From positions 1-64,000 of the forward strand of contig NZ_LJOD01000008.1 of assembly GCF_001295265.1 (NCBI RefSeq): a stretch of DNA of 64,000 bases. The letters are read 5' to 3'. Position 1 is the stretch's first letter, and each line of letters begins with the position of its first letter. A program made the position numbers and the translations under genes. The stretch comes from Chryseobacterium indologenes. Lineage in GTDB: Bacteria; Bacteroidota; Bacteroidia; Flavobacteriales; Weeksellaceae. Below, in pieces: positions 8,598-17,921 of this stretch. Under the pieces are notes generated by a model. That model worked only from the letters and a program-made list of their open reading frames with translations. It was not told where the DNA came from and did no database searches.

Positions 8598-9416
8598 TTA
8601 TTGTGAAGTTTGTTTTTCAACGGGACCAACGGATACCTTTTCCTGTATTTTGATAAAATTCGGGTCCATAATAGCCATTCGTTCTGCTATTGCTTTATAG
8701 GTTGGAAATTTCAGGAGGGCTGCCCTACCGGACATTTGCCTGTAAATGGTAAAAATTTTCCCGTTGGCCGTTTTAATCTGTTTTGTTGTTGTGCTATACC
8801 GTCCGATTAACTTACTTTTGGCATCATATACTTCAATATCCACGAAAGTTTTATCGGTAATGGTATCTTCTGAACCAAAACTCATGGGTAAATTCGTAAA
8901 ATACCCCACGGGGACACCATTACTTAAGATTTCACCAACTTTATTAACCTCAATATTCATTTTATCTATTTTACTTCTGGTAGTATAAGCTTCTTTTGTC
9001 TTACTGTCCAGTTTTCTTTTGGGAATGTTTTTAAAGATATCATCCAGATTTTTGATATTCACTCCTTTATTATCAATGATTTTCAGGTCTTTTATTGAGG
9101 TATAAACTGCCGACTTCTCTTCTCCTGAGAAGGCTGACGGCGAACTATAATCCAGATCGATGGTTTTTTCCCTGTTGTAAACTCTATTCAGCCGGATATA
9201 GCTGTCTCTCACAGAGTCTACAATACTTTTATCTACAAATTCTATTGTATAAATCGGGGTTTCCTTCAAATCCATAAAGGTATAAACACTTGATTTATTT
9301 GATATTTTGGCTACGTGTGCTCCGTCAAGACTTATAATACCTCTTTTGGTCTTAAAATTCTGGGCATTGAGGTAAGCTCCCAGAACAGCAAAGAATATGA
9401 TCACCCCTTTCTTCAT
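8598..9416 (-). CDS. Exported hypothetical protein
   Basis: 272 residues when started at the ATG at 9414-9416, which gives a normal signal peptide (MKKGVIIFFAVLGAYLNAQ). A longer reading to 9452 runs into the atp terminator and is unlikely. The mature part begins FKTKRGIISLDGAHVAKISN and is a mix of beta strands and charged segments, with TARSK-like basic stretches and a TTTKQIKTANGKIFTIYRQM strand pair near the C-terminus. No catalytic motif is visible and I do not recognise the family. Similar MKK...AQ proteins in flavobacteria are surface or periplasmic proteins of unknown role. Confidence 0.65.
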   Translation of the reverse strand: MKKGVIIFFAVLGAYLNAQNFKTKRGIISLDGAHVAKISNKSSVYTFMDLKETPIYTIEFVDKSIVDSVRDSYIRLNRVYNREKTIDLDYSSPSAFSGEEKSAVYTSIKDLKIIDNKGVNIKNLDDIFKNIPKRKLDSKTKEAYTTRSKIDKMNIEVNKVGEILSNGVPVGYFTNLPMSFGSEDTITDKTFVDIEVYDAKSKLIGRYSTTTKQIKTANGKIFTIYRQMSGRAALLKFPTYKAIAERMAIMDPNFIKIQEKVSVGPVEKQTSQ

Positions 9417-9432
9417 AGGATCAGATTTTAGA

Positions 9433-9463
9433 ACATAAAAAAAGTGTAACAAAGTTACACTTT
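9433..9463 (-). terminator. Terminator of the atpDC operon
   Basis: AAAGTGTAAC (9441-9450) and GTTACACTTT (9454-9463) form a perfect 10-bp stem with a 3-nt loop. Read leftwards it is followed by a run of seven Ts. Confidence 0.85.
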
Positions 9464-9492
9464 CTTGAAAATATATTTAGCTTTTCATTTAA

Positions 9493-9774
9493 TTATTCAC
9501 AAAGGATAATTCCTTTATTATTATTAAATTCTACAACACCGCTTTTGATAGGATAAGAAAAAGCTGAATCTTTTTCATTTTCTTTAGTCAAGTTTTTAGT
9601 GTATGCTTCATCAATAGATTTAGCAAAAAGCTTTACTTTACCTCCGATCAAAGAAGAAACAATACCTGCGTGGTTTTTCATGATGTGGAATTCACCATTT
9701 TTTCCCGGCAATAGTACTGAGTCTACTTCCCCTTCAAAAACTACATATTCTGGTGTTAAAATTTTTATATTCAT
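9493..9774 (-). CDS. atpC: F0F1 ATP synthase subunit epsilon
   Basis: 93 residues matching the N-terminal beta-sandwich of subunit epsilon: MNIKILTPEYVVFEGEVDSV, then LPGKNGEFHIMKNHAGIVSSL, the hallmark LPG..GE/MxxHAPxxxxL region. The long C-terminal helical hairpin of E. coli epsilon is absent, as is usual in Bacteroidota, which tend to have short epsilon subunits. It acts in the central stalk and couples c-ring rotation to the beta subunits. It follows atpD by 88 bp and shares its promoter and terminator; the rest of the ATP synthase genes are elsewhere. Confidence 0.95.
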   Translation of the reverse strand: MNIKILTPEYVVFEGEVDSVLLPGKNGEFHIMKNHAGIVSSLIGGKVKLFAKSIDEAYTKNLTKENEKDSAFSYPIKSGVVEFNNNKGIILCE

Positions 9775-9790
9775 TTAATTTAGATTTGAA

Positions 9791-9811
9791 GATTTCAGAT
9801 TTCAGATTTCA
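9791..9811. repeat. Three tandem copies of GATTTCA
   Basis: A 7-bp unit repeated three times in the atpD-atpC spacer. The whole 88-bp spacer is pyrimidine- and AG-patterned and looks like inserted low-complexity sequence. Confidence 0.6.
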
Positions 9812-9862
9812 GACAACCTTAAAGTCTCATGTCTGGTATCTGTTATCTTTATGTCTAATTTA

Positions 9863-11421
<1,559 letters not shown>

Positions 11422-11628
11422 TTGGTAAAAAAAAGATTTTTATCATACTTTTGGCATTGGGATACGTTTGGAAAAATTGGAAAGTTTTTTTATCATTATA
11501 GGCAGGCTTCAGAATGCGGACAGGACTGATTAGCTAAATGATAATTATCCTTTTTCTGTATTTCAAATTAATTCGGGCATATCCCAACATCATCTTTCCA
11601 AAACTCGTCTTATTCAAAATAAAGGTTT

Positions 11629-11636
11629 TATATTTG
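11629..11636 (+). promoter_or_regulatory. -7 box TATATTTG before ribF
   Basis: TATATTTG matches TAnnTTTG and lies 21 bp before the TTG start of ribF; no clear -33 TTG at the usual distance. Confidence 0.55.
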
Positions 11637-11656
11637 CAGTCAAAATTTTTTCCGTT

Positions 11657-12577
11657 TTGAAAGTGTTCAAAAATTTTAAAGATTACTCTTCTCAAAGGCC
11701 TTTAGCATTGTCTTTAGGAATGTTTGACGGAGTACATCTGGGACATAAAAGCATCATTGATGAACTTATAAAATCTGGTAAAGAAAACAATCTGGAAACC
11801 GCTGTTCTTACTTTTTGGCCACATCCGCGTTTTGTTTTCAACCCTAATGAAGATCTTAAGCTTCTTAACACCCTTGAAGAAAAGAAGCAGCTGATTGAAA
11901 AATATGGGATTGACCATTTATTTCTGAAAGAATTTGATGAAGAATTCAGAAATCTTACCGGTGAAGAATTTGTCCGCCAGATTCTTATCGAAAAATTAAA
12001 TGTGAAATATCTGATTATTGGTTACGATCATTCCTTCGGAAAAAATAAAAGCGGAAACTTTGAGCTTCTTCAAAAACTGTCTAAAGAGCTGGATTTTGAG
12101 GTTGAACAGATGGAAGCTATCAATATTCACGAGAATAATATCAGTTCTACAAAGGTTCGTAATGCGCTTCTGGCCGGAAATATAAAGGAAGCCAATGAAA
12201 TGCTGGGATACTCCTACTCTGTTTCGGGAACAGTGGTTCACGGAAAGAAAATCGGAAGGACAATCGGATATCCTACCGCCAACATTGAAACAGAATCTCT
12301 TAAACTTCTTCCTAAAAAAGGGGCTTATATTGTTGAAGTCGATGTAAAAGGGCGGCAATACAAGGGAATGCTGAGTATTGGCACCAATCCTACGGTGAAC
12401 GGGGAGAAATTAACCGTTGAAGTTTATATCCTTAATTTTGATGATGACATTTACGGTGAAAAAATCACAGTAAGATTCAGGGATTTCCTTCATGATGAAA
12501 TTAAATTTGAAGGTCTTGAAAAACTGATTGAACGGCTGGATGAAGATAAAAGACTGACGGACGCATTCAGGTTTTAA
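11657..12577 (+). CDS. ribF: Bifunctional riboflavin kinase/FAD synthetase
   Basis: 306 residues, started at TTG (MKVFKNFKDYSSQRP). The N-terminal nucleotidyltransferase domain carries LGMFDGVHLGHKSII (about 21-35), the GxFDGVHxGH motif that binds ATP and FMN, and later NISSTKVRNAL, equivalent to the ISSTxIR motif. The C-terminal flavokinase domain has GKKIGRTIGYPTANI, with the PTAN motif binding Mg-ATP, and NPTVNGEKLTVEVYILNF. The enzyme turns riboflavin to FMN and then FAD in the cytoplasm. Monocistronic, with its own promoter and a terminator at 12605-12632. Confidence 0.95.
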   Translation: MKVFKNFKDYSSQRPLALSLGMFDGVHLGHKSIIDELIKSGKENNLETAVLTFWPHPRFVFNPNEDLKLLNTLEEKKQLIEKYGIDHLFLKEFDEEFRNLTGEEFVRQILIEKLNVKYLIIGYDHSFGKNKSGNFELLQKLSKELDFEVEQMEAINIHENNISSTKVRNALLAGNIKEANEMLGYSYSVSGTVVHGKKIGRTIGYPTANIETESLKLLPKKGAYIVEVDVKGRQYKGMLSIGTNPTVNGEKLTVEVYILNFDDDIYGEKITVRFRDFLHDEIKFEGLEKLIERLDEDKRLTDAFRF

Positions 12578-12604
12578 TACTTTTAATCATAAAATTATAG
12601 CAGA

Positions 12605-12632
12605 ATAATCCACTTCATCTGAGGTGGATTTT
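12605..12632 (+). terminator. Terminator after ribF
   Basis: AATCCAC-ttcatctgag-GTGGATT stem followed by TTAGTTTATTTTT. Confidence 0.6.
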
Positions 12633-12836
12633 AGTTTATTTTTAGCTCAACCGGGTTATAATTTCTGGCTCTTTCTTATGCTTTCTGCATCAAGAAATGA
12701 AGTGTTTCCGGATCGGTAACTAATAACTTAAAACAATGACAAGCTCTATTCAATTCTGGTATTTAACCAATATGTACACATTTATTAAGAATGAATTTTT
12801 TGTTTTTTTCCAATAACAGACTGGTTCTTCACCATT

Positions 12837-13190
12837 TTAGCTCTTCAATATCTCTTCTTTTGCTTTTTTCGTCAGCGAATTAAATACTAAATCATAGGAC
12901 TGGTCTATCATTTTAAGGATCAGTTCTCTTTTCAATCCGTCTGTCATTACAGAGTTCCAATGGGTTTTGTTCATATGAAATGCTCCGGTAATCTGGGGAT
13001 ACTGTTCACGGAGTTCTGCGCTCCATTCAGGATCTGTTTTCACATTGATATTTAAAGGCTGCTTTTCCAGAGGCATTAATAAGAACATTTTTGTTCCTAC
13101 TTTCATAACAAGGGTTTCATTGTCAAAAGGAAATGTTTCTGTAACTCCTTTTTTGGCCAGACAATAATCCAGAATTTCGTTGGCATCCAT
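12837..13190 (-). CDS. MmcQ/YjbR family protein
   Basis: 117 residues matching the YjbR/MmcQ fold, a small double-wing protein described as DNA-binding-like. Diagnostic parts are the opening MDANEILDYCLAKKGVTETFPF, the KMFLLM strand, and the HMNKTHWNSV motif in which the His, Asn, His and Trp are conserved across the family. The C-terminal helix (IDQSYDLVFNSLTKKAKE) also fits. The molecular role in cells is unclear. It is convergent with ribF; its spacer to the next gene has a REP-like intergenic repeat. Confidence 0.9.
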   Translation of the reverse strand: MDANEILDYCLAKKGVTETFPFDNETLVMKVGTKMFLLMPLEKQPLNINVKTDPEWSAELREQYPQITGAFHMNKTHWNSVMTDGLKRELILKMIDQSYDLVFNSLTKKAKEEILKS

Positions 13191-13198
13191 ATTTGTTT

Positions 13199-13250
13199 AT
13201 AAGTAATAGGTAATGAGTGCTATAATGAACGGTAACTGATATTTACCGTT
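13199..13250. repeat. REP-like intergenic repeat (TAAGTAATAGGTAATGAG + hairpin)
   Basis: Contains AAGTAATAGGTAATGAG and then AACGGTAA/TTACCGTT, an 8-bp inverted repeat at 13229-13250. The first part recurs in the menB-menA spacer (35559-35611), suggesting a dispersed small element. Confidence 0.4.
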
Positions 13251-13323
13251 TCTTTTGATCTTTTATTAATTCAAATTTAGTAAATTTAAGAAAGAAAATA
13301 TCGTTTCATTAAATCCTATTGTT

Positions 13324-13980
13324 ATGAAAGCTTTAGTAATTGGTGCCACAGGTGCTACAGGAAAAGATTTAGTCAATCAATTGCTCAATGACAAAGATTT
13401 TGAGGAAGTTGATGTTTTTGTCAGAAAACCTATTGATATTCAGAACAACAAACTGAAAGTACATATTGTGAATTTTGAAAAGCCTGAGGAATGGAAAGAT
13501 CAGGTGAAGGGTGATGTTGCATTTTCCTGTTTAGGAACTACGTTAAAAGATGCCGGAAGCAAGGAAGCACAGCGGAAAGTAGATTTCGGCTACCAATATG
13601 AATTTGCCAAAGCAGCTAAAGAGAATGAAGTGGAAGATTATATTTTAGTATCCGCTTACGGAGCCAATCCGGATTCTAAGATTTTTTATTCCAAGATGAA
13701 AGGAGAGCTGGAAGAAGCTGTAAAAAAATTGCATTTTACCAAAATCACGATTTTCAAACCGGGAATGCTTGAACGGAAAGATTCGGAAAGAACGGGTGAA
13801 GTACTCGGCAGCAGGATTATTAAATTTGCCAATAAACTAGGCCTTCTGGAAAGTCAAAAACCACTTCCTACTGATATTCTGGCCAAAGCGATGATCAATT
13901 CTTCCAAAATAAAAAGCAATGGATATTCCAGTATTAAGCTTGGTAATATTTTTTGCTTTGCAGAGAAAAGTAATGACTAA
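13324..13980 (+). CDS. NAD(P)-binding SDR-like protein (TIP30/HTATIP2-like)
   Basis: 218 residues with a Rossmann fold. The N-terminal MKALVIGATGATGKDLVNQLL carries the GATGxxG dinucleotide loop. FSCLGTTLKDAGSKEAQRKVD resembles the CLGTT segment of TIP30-like atypical short-chain dehydrogenases, and the tyrosine-lysine region is IFYSKMKGELE with the Y-x2-K pair. The length fits this class. It probably acts as an oxidoreductase or as a redox-sensing protein in the cytoplasm; the substrate is unknown. It is transcribed alone. Confidence 0.85.
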   Translation: MKALVIGATGATGKDLVNQLLNDKDFEEVDVFVRKPIDIQNNKLKVHIVNFEKPEEWKDQVKGDVAFSCLGTTLKDAGSKEAQRKVDFGYQYEFAKAAKENEVEDYILVSAYGANPDSKIFYSKMKGELEEAVKKLHFTKITIFKPGMLERKDSERTGEVLGSRIIKFANKLGLLESQKPLPTDILAKAMINSSKIKSNGYSSIKLGNIFCFAEKSND

Positions 13981-14024
13981 TACAGAAGTATCGGATCATA
14001 AATTCCCTGCCGTCTTTTACTATT

Positions 14025-14636
14025 TTATTTGAATACTATTGTTATTAAAAAATAATGTGGAATCTTAAAATGCTCTCCTAACTTTTCAGGTACAATCTCT
14101 GACTGTACAACTTCACAATATGAGCCGGAACCGTCTTTGTGGATTGTTGGCGTAATAATGGCAAAAACTGCAATCTTTTTCTGTACATCAACAGATAATT
14201 CTTTTTTATTTCCAAAGAAATTCTTTACCGTATAGGAATCCGAATCACTGATCAATGGGAAATAAGATTTCTTACTTCCAAAACCGTCTCCTCTTATATA
14301 CGCTTTCAATTTCCCATCACTCAGTTTGAAAAAGAACTTTAATAGTACATGATCAGATTTTATTTTAAAATAATCTGTTTCTGAGCCATCAAAAAGCATA
14401 GTATTTTTTATACGTTTTCCATTTTTGAACTCCTCTAGATTGATCTGATAATACTTTCCTTTGAGATTTTCACTTTCAAATTTCAGCTGTTCAGTATAAA
14501 TATTTTCAAAGTCTGACAAATCCTGTATTTCCTGATTATCGCTTCCGTAATTACTTGTCATTCTGACAGTATTTTGAGCGAAAACAAAAGGTATCATTAG
14601 TATGAAAAATAAGAAACCTATTTTTAATTTTTTCAT
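14025..14636 (-). CDS. Exported hypothetical protein
   Basis: 203 residues with a clear signal peptide (MKKLKIGFLFFILMIPFVFAQ). The mature protein is rich in F, K, S and D and shows alternating strands (YYQINLEEFKNGKRIKNTMLF, VLLKFFFKLSDGKLKAYIRGDG). One cysteine sits in GSYCEVVQ. No catalytic motif or known domain is seen. It is 30 bp downstream of the glutathione peroxidase gene, on the same strand, so it is likely co-transcribed with it. Confidence 0.65.
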   Translation of the reverse strand: MKKLKIGFLFFILMIPFVFAQNTVRMTSNYGSDNQEIQDLSDFENIYTEQLKFESENLKGKYYQINLEEFKNGKRIKNTMLFDGSETDYFKIKSDHVLLKFFFKLSDGKLKAYIRGDGFGSKKSYFPLISDSDSYTVKNFFGNKKELSVDVQKKIAVFAIITPTIHKDGSGSYCEVVQSEIVPEKLGEHFKIPHYFLITIVFK

Positions 14637-14666
14637 CTGTGTAATGTTTTTCTTAATTGATACTTC

Positions 14667-15242
14667 CTATTTAAGATACTTTGTAATAGCTTCGTCTGTA
14701 GGTTTTGTCGTGCTGACGAAAGTATCCACCAGTTTTCCGTTTTCATCAATCAGAAATTTGGTAAAGTTCCAAAGGATGGTTGTATTTTTTACCCCGTTAA
14801 GTTCTTTTTCTGTCAGGTATTTAAAAATTGGTGCCGTATCGTCCCCTTTTACGGAAACTTTTGCAGCCATCGGGAATGTAACTCCATAATTTTTCTGGCA
14901 GAAAGCCCCGATTTCAGTATTGGTTCCCGGTTCCTGGCCTCCGAAATTGTTGGCAGGAAAACCTACAATTACCAGTTTGTCTTTATGCTCTTCATATACT
15001 TTCTCCAGATCTGCGTATTGAGGGGTAAACCCGCACTCTGAAGCTGTATTCACAATAAGGATCTTCTTTCCTTTGAAATCAGCGAAGTTGATTTCGTTTC
15101 CGTCAAGGCTTTCCACCTTGAAATCATATATTGTTTTTCCCATAAGTTCTTTGGTTTTAGCTTGAGAAATTTCACTTTTCTGGTTGGTACAGTTTTGTAA
15201 AAATGCCACAAAAGAAAGCAGCAGTAAGAACATCTTTTTCAT
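14667..15242 (-). CDS. Glutathione peroxidase family lipoprotein
   Basis: 191 residues of the thioredoxin-fold GPx family. The peroxidatic cysteine is C70 in VNTASECGFTPQY. GFPANNFGGQEPG holds the catalytic glutamine, and ILWNFTKFL holds the conserved Trp and Asn. There is no selenocysteine. The N-terminus MKKMFLLLLSFVAFLQNC looks like a lipoprotein signal with C18 lipidated, placing it in the periplasm or outer membrane. Such bacterial enzymes mostly use thioredoxin-like donors to reduce lipid or other hydroperoxides. Same-strand neighbours are exported proteins. Confidence 0.92.
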   Translation of the reverse strand: MKKMFLLLLSFVAFLQNCTNQKSEISQAKTKELMGKTIYDFKVESLDGNEINFADFKGKKILIVNTASECGFTPQYADLEKVYEEHKDKLVIVGFPANNFGGQEPGTNTEIGAFCQKNYGVTFPMAAKVSVKGDDTAPIFKYLTEKELNGVKNTTILWNFTKFLIDENGKLVDTFVSTTKPTDEAITKYLK

Positions 15243-15280
15243 TTTTATACATTTTAGGCAGCCTGGCTGCGTTTCTTACA

Positions 15281-15943
15281 TTAAAATTTAAAAATATTCG
15301 CAGGAAACACTTTATTTACATCTATTCTATTCAGCAGCATTACATAGTCTCCGTCTTTTTTAGTACTTGATGATTCTATTTTAAAAGGCATCAGAAGGTT
15401 CCCTACTTTTTTATAGTCGGCATACACCAGTGTTTCATCCTTTTTAACCTCTTTTAAAAGCATATAAGTTTTGGTGTCGAAGTAATAGAAGTTTTTATTT
15501 ACGTTTTTCGTCAGCTCTACTTTATGGCAGTAGATCTCTCCTACTTTTTCTTTTCCGAGATATTTTGCTTCAAAGCCTTTGCTTTCCCAGTCAATAAAAT
15601 CATTGTCAAAACTTTCCGGTACATATTCTGCATACTCCTGAAGCTTATTGGCTGCATAATTCATAGCATAACCTTTCGATCCGTCAAAGCCTTCAATCGC
15701 TGTATCCTTTCCGTTAATGGTGATCACCGTCTTGGTAAGATTCGGACGCTGCTGGTATATTTTTATAGGGTATTCATCTTTGATTCCTAAAACCACTTTT
15801 CCCTGCAGCATTACTGAGTTTAAAAGCTTCCAGTTCGTTAATCCTCCGGAAAGCTCTATATTTTTATCTATAATTTCCTTGGCAGTCTGGGAATAGAGTG
15901 AAGTGGTAACGATTAAAAAGACTAAATATATTATTTTTTTCAT
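15281..15943 (-). CDS. Exported LolA/LolB-fold-like protein
   Basis: 220 residues with a signal peptide (MKKIIYLVFLIVTTSLYSQ). The region TAKEIIDKNIELSGGLTNWKLLNSVMLQGKV is the typical start of Bacteroidota outer-membrane-lipoprotein-sorting-like proteins, followed by half-barrel strands (GYAMNYAANKLQEYAEYV, KNFYYFDTKTYMLLKEVK, YADYKKVGNLLMPFKIE). The latter pattern (YxDYKKVxGxxxPxxI) is common in that family. It may carry lipids or lipoproteins in the periplasm, but the true LolA is probably elsewhere. Its start overlaps the upstream gene's stop by 4 bp, so the two are translated together. Confidence 0.75.
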   Translation of the reverse strand: MKKIIYLVFLIVTTSLYSQTAKEIIDKNIELSGGLTNWKLLNSVMLQGKVVLGIKDEYPIKIYQQRPNLTKTVITINGKDTAIEGFDGSKGYAMNYAANKLQEYAEYVPESFDNDFIDWESKGFEAKYLGKEKVGEIYCHKVELTKNVNKNFYYFDTKTYMLLKEVKKDETLVYADYKKVGNLLMPFKIESSSTKKDGDYVMLLNRIDVNKVFPANIFKF

Positions 15944-16338
15944 TTATTTTTTTTAAAGTAATAATTCAGAGAAGGTCTGAACACCAGATCCGGTTCTCCT
16001 TTTTTCTTTTGAGGTACAAGATTTCCGTTCTCATACTTAAAAATCAATCCCGGGACTTCTTTAATCCCTGTTGGCTTTGCAAGATATACTATTTTATTTT
16101 CAAATCTATAGTTTACCGGCTCTACTTTGGTTTCTTTTTTTGACGGTATCTCTAAATAAGACGGATAAAGCTGATTATTTTTAAACTCCAGAACAATAAA
16201 CGTATATCTGTCAACTGCTCCATTCGTTGTTGCTATACAGGTGTGTCTGATCCGGGCATAGAATTTTTTATCTTTCAGGACCTGGCTTTTAAAACCTGAA
16301 CAGCACAATAACATTCCTATTAAGAATAATGCCTTCAT
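15940..16338 (-). CDS. Exported hypothetical protein
   Basis: 132 residues starting MKALFLIGMLLCCSGFKSQ, a signal peptide with cysteines in the hydrophobic part; the lipobox is poor, so I take it as a plain Sec substrate. The mature part is beta-rich and has two cysteine-containing spots (RHTCIATT). ATGA overlap with the following LolA-like gene (15940-15943) indicates translational coupling and a shared job. No domain recognised. Confidence 0.65.
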   Translation of the reverse strand: MKALFLIGMLLCCSGFKSQVLKDKKFYARIRHTCIATTNGAVDRYTFIVLEFKNNQLYPSYLEIPSKKETKVEPVNYRFENKIVYLAKPTGIKEVPGLIFKYENGNLVPQKKKGEPDLVFRPSLNYYFKKNK

Positions 16339-16415
16339 CCATAAGCCTATTTATTCATTCAAATATAAGGGGAATAGATTGAAAAAGAACCGGGAAACAA
16401 ACTTTTTTTCTTTTT

Positions 16416-17138
16416 TCAGATTAATTTCCTTGCTTTTTCAAGATCCTCGGGAGTATCAATTCCCACACCTACAAAATTGGTTTCTATCATTTTGATCTTC
16501 ATTCCGTATTCCAGGTAACGGATGCATTCTATTTTTTCTGATATTTCCAGGGGTTTCATTTCCAGCTTTGAGAACTGAAGCAATGCATGTTTTCTGAAAG
16601 CATATACTCCGATGTGCTTGAAGTAGTCTACATGATAAGAAGTTTCCCTGTGAAAAGGAATGGCAGAACGGCTGAAATACAGGGCAAAACCATTATTATC
16701 GGTAATTACTTTTACGTTATTAGGGTTTTCAATTTCTTCTTTTTCAGTCAGTTTTATTTTTAAGGATGCCAGGGAGATTTCCTGGTTATGGTCTTCGTGG
16801 AAAACTCCGATCAGCTGTTTTAAAGGCTCCAGCTTCAGGAAAGGTTCGTCACCCTGTACATTGATCACAATATCACAATCAATGTTCTGTACGGCTTCAG
16901 CAATACGGTCGCTTCCGGTTTCATGCTGTCCGGTCATTACAGCTTTGCCGCCGTTTTCAACAATTTCATCAAAAATAATTTCGGAATCTGTGGCTACGAA
17001 AACCTCATCGAACAAACCTGTCTCTACTACATTCTGATAGGTTGTGGTGATTACGGTTCTTTCACCTAATTTCTGCATTAATTTCCCCGGAAACCGGCTG
17101 GCTTCATACCTTGCGGGAATAACAGCGATTATTTTCAT
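16416..17138 (-). CDS. kdsB: 3-deoxy-manno-octulosonate cytidylyltransferase
   Basis: 240 residues. The N-terminal [21 protein letters not shown] is the CTP-binding signature (PARxxSxRFPGK). [10 protein letters not shown] carries the conserved Asp region for metal binding, and [15 protein letters not shown] and [10 protein letters not shown] are family-specific. It activates Kdo as CMP-Kdo for lipid A inner-core assembly in the cytoplasm. The upstream gene is a lipoprotein 13 bp away; the gene downstream is exported. No other LPS gene is next to it. Confidence 0.96.
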   Translation of the reverse strand: MKIIAVIPARYEASRFPGKLMQKLGERTVITTTYQNVVETGLFDEVFVATDSEIIFDEIVENGGKAVMTGQHETGSDRIAEAVQNIDCDIVINVQGDEPFLKLEPLKQLIGVFHEDHNQEISLASLKIKLTEKEEIENPNNVKVITDNNGFALYFSRSAIPFHRETSYHVDYFKHIGVYAFRKHALLQFSKLEMKPLEISEKIECIRYLEYGMKIKMIETNFVGVGIDTPEDLEKARKLI

Positions 17139-17151
17139 ATTCTTCTAATTG

Positions 17152-17850
17152 TCAGTTTTTATAAAAATATACATTCTGAGGCTTATCTGATTTGTAATCC
17201 AAAGGATAAATCCGTGTGCTGTCCTTTACTTTCATACCGTAAAACTGAGCTTTCACCATATTCGATGCGATAAGCTGTACTTCTGCCGAAACGAAATCCG
17301 GATCATAAACCATTTTTCTCTCAACTTCAGGATTCTCCGTTATAATTGTTTTTAAATAGAGTTTATAATGAAGGGAATCTTTAGTTTTATAGGTAAAGAC
17401 ATACGTATATCCATTGTCAAATTCAAATAAGTGCTCCTTCTTATTGAAGGTAAACCTTTTAAAGAATTCCATACTACTTCCGCAGTGTGGCAGCAATGCC
17501 CATTTTGAATCTGAGAGGGTGATATCTTTTTCACCGGTTTTTCTGACGATAAAATAATCCACGTCTATCAATCCCGGATAATAAGCACGTTCATTTTTCA
17601 GAATGAGCTTGTTGAGTTTTGACTTGGGACCTCTATCCAGTTCCATTATCCTCACGCTGTCTTTATCTTTAATAATCCGGCTATCAAATGCCCTGCCTTT
17701 GGTTATCAACTGATACTTGTTATGTCCTGTCTGGTTGATCACTACCGAATCACATGCATTATCAACAGAATAAAGCACATAATTTTCTTTTTTACAGGAG
17801 ATCAGAAGGGTTCCTGCGAGGATAATAAAACCTTTTCTAAGGTGATTCAT
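17152..17850 (-). CDS. Lipoprotein of unknown function
   Basis: 232 residues with a lipoprotein signal: MNHLRKGFIILAGTLLISC, then KKE. The rest is beta-rich with charged strands (HKYQLITKGRAFDSRIIKDKD..) and ends in DKPQNVYFYKN. No domain is recognised. It precedes kdsB by 13 bp and may be co-transcribed with it; upstream, a strong hairpin (17871-17911) separates it from the aminotransferase gene. Confidence 0.7.
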   Translation of the reverse strand: MNHLRKGFIILAGTLLISCKKENYVLYSVDNACDSVVINQTGHNKYQLITKGRAFDSRIIKDKDSVRIMELDRGPKSKLNKLILKNERAYYPGLIDVDYFIVRKTGEKDITLSDSKWALLPHCGSSMEFFKRFTFNKKEHLFEFDNGYTYVFTYKTKDSLHYKLYLKTIITENPEVERKMVYDPDFVSAEVQLIASNMVKAQFYGMKVKDSTRIYPLDYKSDKPQNVYFYKN

Positions 17851-17870
17851 GGTTTAATGTAACAATATAG

Positions 17871-17911
17871 ACAACAGTGTAATAATTCTTAATGAACTAT
17901 TACACTGTTGT
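17871..17911 (-). terminator. Perfect 14-bp inverted repeat, likely terminator of the aminotransferase operon
   Basis: ACAACAGTGTAATA (17871-17884) and TATTACACTGTTGT (17898-17911) match perfectly around a 13-nt loop, 10 bp after the aminotransferase stop. There is no clean T-tract, so it may also act as an mRNA 3' stabiliser. Confidence 0.55.
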
Positions 17912-17921
17912 ATGGGAGATT

